Positions 58,623 to 64,000 of a stretch of DNA of 64,000 bases are shown here, piece after piece. Origin of the DNA: Trichosphaerium sp. ATCC 40318 (taxonomy: Eukaryota; Discosea; Flabellinia; Trichosidae). Where the stretch lies: positions 124,001 through 188,000 of the forward strand of contig JALMLS010000155.1 in NCBI GenBank assembly GCA_038496445.1, read 5' to 3'. The position numbers were made by a program, and so were the translations under genes. Within the stretch, counting starts at the first letter, position 1; each line of letters begins with the position of its first letter. The notes under the pieces were generated by a model. It was not told the DNA's origin and ran no database searches. It saw only the letters and a list, made by a program, of their open reading frames with translations.

Positions 58623-59989
58623 ATGGAGCAGAGTCTTATAAATCTACCAGCAGAACTACTCTATATTATCTTAAAGGACATAGCAAGGCTCCACATACAA
58701 TCCTTGATAAATGTAGCTCTAACATGCTCAACGTGCGTAAAATATCGTTCTCGCTAGAACCACAAGCTAGAAACGAACAGTAGAAATATTTATACAGTGT
58801 TTGTAGGACGTGTAATATTGTATTCCCAAAATCAGTGAACGATGCAAATTCATCCATTGACCAAACTTTTTATCGATCTATTGCACTTCACCTCGCTTTG
58901 TGGAGAAAAAGTGGCGTTGATAGATTCGACGATATACCAAATGTTACAGATTGGCATAGGTTTCTAATAAATCACGTGAGCTTTATAGCAGTACCGAGTA
59001 AATGGAAGACAATGCATTCACGTTTTTTATCAATGTCGATAGATAAAATGATACAACAATCAAGGCCCAAGGAAGATCAATACGTCGCTTTCTTAGGAGT
59101 GAAAACTGAAAACCTCGCTGAAGTTGTGGAATGGTTAAAGATTGGAGAGGTAATCTAGACATTAAGCTTCAAACAAAAAGTTGTTCATTTTTTTTTACTA
59201 AATCTTTAAAGGTGGACAAGGATAAAACAACACCATGGTATGCCACCTTTGGTACGTCAACAAAATGTATATATTGTTGTGGCTCATATGTTCCCTATGA
59301 CAGGTTTCCTCCCACCGAATAAATCTCATTTTGGTGAAACACGTGTTACTCCTGCAGCGAGTTGGGACTGGTCACTAAACGTGAGTATTTGGGTTTTATG
59401 TAATTTTATTTTAACTCCCTTTTAAAGATGCCTAAGCCTCTTGCTGTCTATTCCACATACGGTGGATCTGAGAGGCACTTTTATATGATTTATGAAGATG
59501 CTATCAAGTGTAGTTGTGCAGTTGTTATAGTTGTTGATGACCATGCTATACGGTACACTGATTGTTGGTGCTCAGGTAGTTTTGATACAAAATTATGGCT
59601 TTTCTAAGTATTGAAATTAGATAACAAACCAGAGACTCAGGACCTGATTGAAGGAGTATTGAGGCGTACTGGGCCAGATAAGCCAGTGTTATTGATGGCC
59701 TGCAAATCTAAATACATGGCTAAAGAAGAACACTTCACGGCTTCAGAGTGTATACAAAAACTAAGGCTTACAGACAACAATGTACAAGGCGATACCCTTG
59801 ATAATTTAATACATGTGACAACAGTAAGTGAAACCTTAAATGAGCAACGTGATAAAGCGATTTTGTTAACACTTGTAGGTTGATCCGAAAAACGGAAATG
59901 GTGTCCGCGAAGGCATGGCTTGGCTATGTTCTGCACTTATGAACATGCCAGGGAGGACATTGAATCAGCGGCAATGCGCCATTCAATAG
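58623..59989 (+). CDS. F-box protein fused to a degenerate ARF-like GTPase domain
   Basis: ATG 58623 (MEQSLINLPAELLYIILKDI) opens an F-box ending ALTCST. Exon 2 (from 58808) continues TCNIVFPKSVNDANSS with a linker helix region. From about 59085 the sequence follows the ARF fold in order: VAFLGVKTENLAEVVEWLKI (ARF G1: GLD.AGKTT..Y.LK), a Thr-rich switch I, VYSTYGGSERHFYMIYED (ARF G3: D.GG...R..W..Y), AVVIVVDD, PVLLMACKSK (ARF G4: .L.FANK.D), TASECIQKLRL, then NGNGVREGMAWLCSAL (ARF G5 and last helix). The P-loop GK(S/T), the WDxGGQ Gln and the NKxD Asn/Asp are all replaced, so nucleotide binding is unlikely. Introns use GTGCGT, GTAATC, GTACGT, GTGAGT and GTAAGT donors. Stop 59987-59989. Likely an SCF adaptor using a pseudo-GTPase as binding module. 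Confidence 0.8.
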
Positions 59990-60424
59990 AAAACACAATC
60001 CAAAATAGTTTATTGTTGTACACTAAACAACACCATGTTACAATAAAGTAGCTACAAAGAAATGTATAGTTGACTTGAACATGTGATGTACTGACTTGCA
60101 CCAATAATGTAACTCAGTATTGTTCTTCCCTACGTTGTCAATGATATACGTTGCGCTTGTAGCAGCTTAAGTACAATACTGTAAATCTCTCACAGATGCG
60201 CTTTTCAATTTATAATTAATAACTTAGCATGTTGTCACAGCACGATCTAATCTGATAAATGATTGATAAAGAACACTCGCAACTGTAAGTGTCTCTTCAA
60301 GGTTCTTACTGTTATTCATCAAAATACGTATTGGTGCGGCCACATGGATTCAACAAACTCAGAGCAGCTAAACTTAACACAAGTGATTCTTTATTTGCTA
60401 CGTATACACCAGTAGCACTCTAAT
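59990..60424. other. intergenic, no supported gene
   Basis: Spacer with AT-rich sequence; only the 3' UTR of the F-box/ARF gene and the promoter of the next gene are expected. Confidence 0.45.
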
Positions 60425-61899
60425 ATGCTATCAAGGGTTCAACGGTACATTTTTGTAGGCAATAGAATAAAATAGCCTTAAAAATAACATTAGGTTTACT
60501 CAACAGTCGCACACACGCGGAAGAGTGCTATCACAGAGGCGACAGCAACATAAAGTTAAAGCAGTTAAAAACTATTCAACTTCGCCAATACCACCCTTTG
60601 GAGATCCAAAGAGCCCTGTAGTAATCACTTGCGCTATTACAGGAGATGTGCCTTCAACAGACCGTATACCAGTCCCAGTAACTCCAGAACAGCAGGTATG
60701 CGCTACATACGACACTATTCGTTATTGTGTTTCGTTCACGAACGGAAATTAACTTTAGTGTAGGTAGCCTCTATTCTTGAAGCACATGAGGCTGGCGCCT
60801 CTGTTGTGCACTTGCACGTACGCGATGAGGTACGTGGTCCTTTTTGACACTTTCTTTGGTCAAAAATAAAACCGAACAGGGCGATTATTGACACTCTGTT
60901 TTTAGAATGCCAAATGCACGTTCAATCCAGATTTATATAAAAAAGTAATGGATGGTGTCAGAGAAAAAGCTCCAGAAATGATTCTAGAGTTCTCAACAGG
61001 TCAGACTTGTTTTTTTTATGTTGCAACAAAACATAAATTTTCAAGATAGGTAACTATGCTCCAACCGTTCAAGATCGCGCTTTGTGTCTACAACACAAAC
61101 CTGATATGGCATCGTTATGCCCCGGCTCAGTGAACTTCAAGGCAACGAGACCAGGTAAAGATATCTTCAAGTACGACATACAACATAAGATTTATGAAAT
61201 TGCTAAAGAGTATAATGTACAGACAGTTCCTAAACACCCACGAAGAGATTGATTATCTAGCAAAGACAATGATGGATAATAATATTAAACCAGATGTTGC
61301 AATATTCGATGTCAGGTTCGAGTTTTCTTTTGAGGCAGCTTGACGTGTCAACATTTGTCATTTTATAAGTTCAGTGAATCTCAAACGTCACAATTAATAC
61401 TTTGACACCGCTGACCTCCTACTAGTATGTTGTATCATACCAATGACCTCATACGACAGGGTAAACTTAAAACGCCTGTAAGACTTATGTTCGTTATGGG
61501 AGGACATATGGGACTCGAAGCAAGGAGACCATTATTAGATTTTCTTGTTAAGGAAAGTACTGATTTATTGGGTAAAGAAAACTTTACATGGCAAACAGTG
61601 GGAGTCGGTTGGAATCATGATTCTATTGCTAAATGGACTCTTGATCTAGGAGGTATGTGTATACAACTGTATCACTGGATTAAAGCACAACCTTGCATTG
61701 TTTCTGCAATATTGTAGTCATGCCTTTTTTTTTTTTAGGTCATTTACGCACAGGGTTTGAAGATTCCCTCATGATTCGTAGAGGTGTATTTGCAAAATCA
61801 AACGCGGATTTGGTTAGGCATATGGCTAGCCTATGCAAAGCTATTGATAGACCAGTTGCAACTCCACAACAAGCGCGTGAAATTATTGGTCTAAACTAG
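60425..61899 (+). CDS. BKACE (beta-keto acid cleavage enzyme, DUF849) family protein
   Basis: Members condense a beta-keto acid with acetyl-CoA and cleave it, with zinc bound by a conserved His pair; the lysine fermentation enzyme Kce is the prototype. The N-terminus (RVLSQRRQQHKVKAVKNYST) looks like a mitochondrial presequence. A possible first exon ATGCTATCAAGG (60425-60436) joins at 60507; this start is tentative. Landmarks: VVITCAITGDVPS, AHEAGASVVHLHVRDE with the metal-binding HLHVRD, MILEFSTG, LCPGSVNF, NIKPDVAIFDV, VRLMFVMGGHMGL, NFTWQTVGVGWN, HLRTGFEDSLMIRRG and REIIGLN, stop 61897-61899. An intron of about 51 nt (GTACGA...GTACAG near 61170-61222) restores the frame. Family confidence is high; the substrate is unknown. 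Confidence 0.88.
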
Positions 61900-62360
61900 T
61901 TCAGATGAAAACTATAAATGTAAAACTAGTTAAAGAACAAATTAGGAATATTTGGCATTTTTCTTGAGAAACCGCCACAAATTGCACCTTTGTTAGCCGC
62001 TACCTGAGGCAGTTTGACTAAAGTAGTCTTGGTCCTTTTTTGAAACGAGTACCTTGTTTGCCTTTTAGTTTTTGTTGCATATTAGGTGGTAAACAATGGA
62101 AACTCCATCAATGAAAGCTCAAAATAAGTTTGTGGGAAATTTGTTTAGGGATTGATTTGTGTTATTCTTTAAAAAAGGCGAGATGTTCACTTATTTTCCA
62201 ACAAAACAAATCACAGAAAACACTTTGAGCATTACAACGCTTGCTCAGTACACATAATCACGCCAATATTATCCACATATTTATACAATAAACACGAAAC
62301 TTACAATTGGAATTTGCCAAACCCTTTACACCTTTTCCACCAACTTGTCAGGCTATTCAA
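61900..62360. other. intergenic, no supported gene
   Basis: Spacer of about 460 nt between two plus-strand genes; nothing recognised. Confidence 0.45.
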
Positions 62361-63844
62361 ATGACAACCAAAACAAAGAGAGAATGTAAACGAGAATTAC
62401 ATAAAAACTGTGGTACGTAGGACAATTCTCATTCTTACATTGCAATATCGATTAACAGCGCGTTAGAGCCCGTTTTGCTACTCAAAGTGCCGCGGGAAGT
62501 ACTATGCGCAATTTTTGCTGAAATACAGGAGATAAAGCATTTACACAACGTTATATGCGTAAATAAGTTATTCAGGAGGCTAGTTAGCACTTCTAGAGTT
62601 TTTTCTGTAAGTACATTTTTTTACATTTTACAATTACACAACAAGGTTTCTTTCCGTTCGACGCTGCCACATAGCATCCAAATAATTAAAACTGGCTCTC
62701 GGACCATTTTTGCGCAAAACAAAGCTAAATAAGTACAATAGGCTAGTTTGCTCCTCCGCTCTGTTAAAGCTGAACCAAAGTGTTCATCAATTCCTCTCCG
62801 ATGGATCACAGGCATTACTTCAACTCCTTCAGGACATGTTCGTCTTTTTTTTTTCTCAACTTCTTCTGATACATCGTAGGTGTTACTTGTCGATAAACAC
62901 TCTACAAATAACCGAATACGATCACACCACAGGTACAATACACTCTACCCTCGGAGGCAGCTCAACACCACGAAGCTCCAGAAGAAGGGACACACGTTTA
63001 TCACTCGCATATCCTTCAGGTATCTGCTATGGTACGTATTCAATACAAAGTCGTTTGTCTAAAGCTAAATTTGACTTTGTTGATAGATGATCTTACCAAC
63101 TCGCTCATTTTCAGTGATACGATGAGACACTCCATTCGCTCGCATAACTTGAACACCGGAAAGGTAGAAACTCTGGTGGGCAACCCTCTCCAGAAGGGAT
63201 ACAAAGATGGTGTAGGCAGTAAAGCAGTTTTCCATACGCCATTTGCTATCTGCAAAGACAGGCACAGAAACATCCTAGGTACGTACTTACAAGACCAAGC
63301 TCTGGCTAACTCGTCCTCAGTTTGCGACTTTTTAAATAGGTGCATCCGAAAGTTCTCCCTAAAAACACGTGAATGCACAACCCTTGCAGGCGCTGTTAGC
63401 CCATACAACGCCTTGGACGTCCAAAAGCGCCAAGATGATGGACCTGCACTCAAAGCGAGATTTCTTCAACCATGGGATGTCACTGTAGCACCAAGACAAC
63501 CTGGTGTATACGTAGCAGACTTTAGATCAATACGCCTCATAAAGAACAAGACTGTGTCAACAATATTGACACACAAAGAATCTATCTACAGTCTAGCCTT
63601 TGATGATAAAGGTGACTTGTTTTTTGGTGCTCATGATGGAATCTATAAGTTGTTTCTTACAACAAAATCAAAAAGGGTTATAAAGTTACGTACAACTCAA
63701 CGGATAACATTTGCACGTGCTATACATTTTGTAGCCCCAAGTACTTTAATCGTTGCCACTTGCGATTCAAACAATCGCAGTTCTCAAGTTCACCAAATAG
63801 ACTTAACATCTCTTGCAACGGAATGTCTTAATTGGCAATTTTAG
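62361..63844 (+). CDS. F-box protein with NHL-type beta-propeller
   Basis: ATG 62361 (MTTKTKRECKRELHKNC); intron GTACGT...ACAG (62413-62458) joins in phase 1 to ALEPVLLLKVPREVLCAIFA, giving an F-box (HNVICVNKLFRRLVSTSRVF). After further introns the sequence contains NHL-type blades: EYDHTTGTIHSTLGG, DTMRHSIRSHNLNTGKVETL, CIRKFSLKTRECTTLAG, FLQPWDVTVAPRQPGVYVAD, SIRLIKNKTVSTI, SLAFDDKGDLFFGAHDGIYK. The stop TAG is at 63842-63844. By analogy with TRIM-NHL and F-box/WD40 proteins the propeller would recruit substrates to a ubiquitin ligase. Exons between 62620 and 63100 are only approximately placed. Confidence 0.8.
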
Positions 63845-64000
63845 TTATATTTTGTCATATTGTATACATAATTGCAGTAACATGCAAGCTTGTAAATAAA
63901 ACTACTAAAAAATGACAGTTGTCAGTTAAGCTATCATAACAACTTTTAGCTTGTTTCACTGATTGATGTTGTACGAAGTAGCAGTTGTAGTCTAAACGGA
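63845..64000. other. 3' flank of the F-box/NHL gene
   Basis: AT-rich sequence with AATAAA (63896) fitting a polyadenylation region. No further gene begins here. Confidence 0.5.

Noticed and set aside
1-64000. CRISPR arrays, rRNA genes and bacterial operons
   Set aside because: No regularly spaced direct repeats or rRNA signatures; all recognised genes are eukaryotic and spliced.

Overview
The window is nuclear DNA from an AT-rich, intron-rich unicellular eukaryote. Genes sit on both strands, are densely packed and are broken by many short introns (about 39-100 nt, a few longer). A receptor tyrosine kinase, a heterotrimeric G-alpha, SPT5, a P4-ATPase, a giant USP deubiquitinase and several F-box proteins point to a protist with an animal- or amoeba-like signalling repertoire (Holozoa or Amoebozoa are the obvious candidates). 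I cannot name the organism. Most genes had to be assembled by hand from exons. Splice junctions I could phase-check are given as exact; others are approximate.

Region 1 (0.5-8.1 kb): a secreted catalase-fold-like protein, an F-box/MORN-type repeat protein resembling giant-virus and amoeba genes, two secreted Cys-rich genes, a small intronless protein and coiled-coil gene A.

Region 2 (8.6-13.6 and 20.4-22.5 kb): a mosaic of recent duplications. A 2-kb unit carrying a secreted-protein gene is present as an inverted pair, plus a third truncated copy. Pieces of a second coiled-coil gene family are interleaved with it. All copies of the secreted-protein gene are damaged or altered in different ways, and one carries a templated 22-nt insertion.

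Region 3 (13.9-20.1 kb): a complete P4-ATPase (lipid flippase) on the minus strand, followed by a 231-bp MITE-like element.

Region 4 (23-39.7 kb): an F-box gene, then a signalling neighbourhood: receptor tyrosine kinase, TMEM14 homologue, coiled-coil protein, PH-domain protein, a membrane protein with an apparent luminal MRH domain and a cytoplasmic SAM domain, a tyrosine phosphatase and a divergent G-alpha.

Region 5 (39.8-58.4 kb): two small genes, then SPT5 (minus) and a USP9X/USP24/USP34-type deubiquitinase (plus), diverging from a 179-bp shared promoter.

Region 6 (58.6-64 kb): an F-box protein fused to a degenerate ARF-like GTPase domain, a BKACE (3-keto-5-aminohexanoate cleavage enzyme) family protein, and an F-box/NHL-repeat protein. 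Four F-box genes with four different substrate-side architectures occur in 64 kb. The F-box/pseudo-ARF fusion is the most novel single object here.
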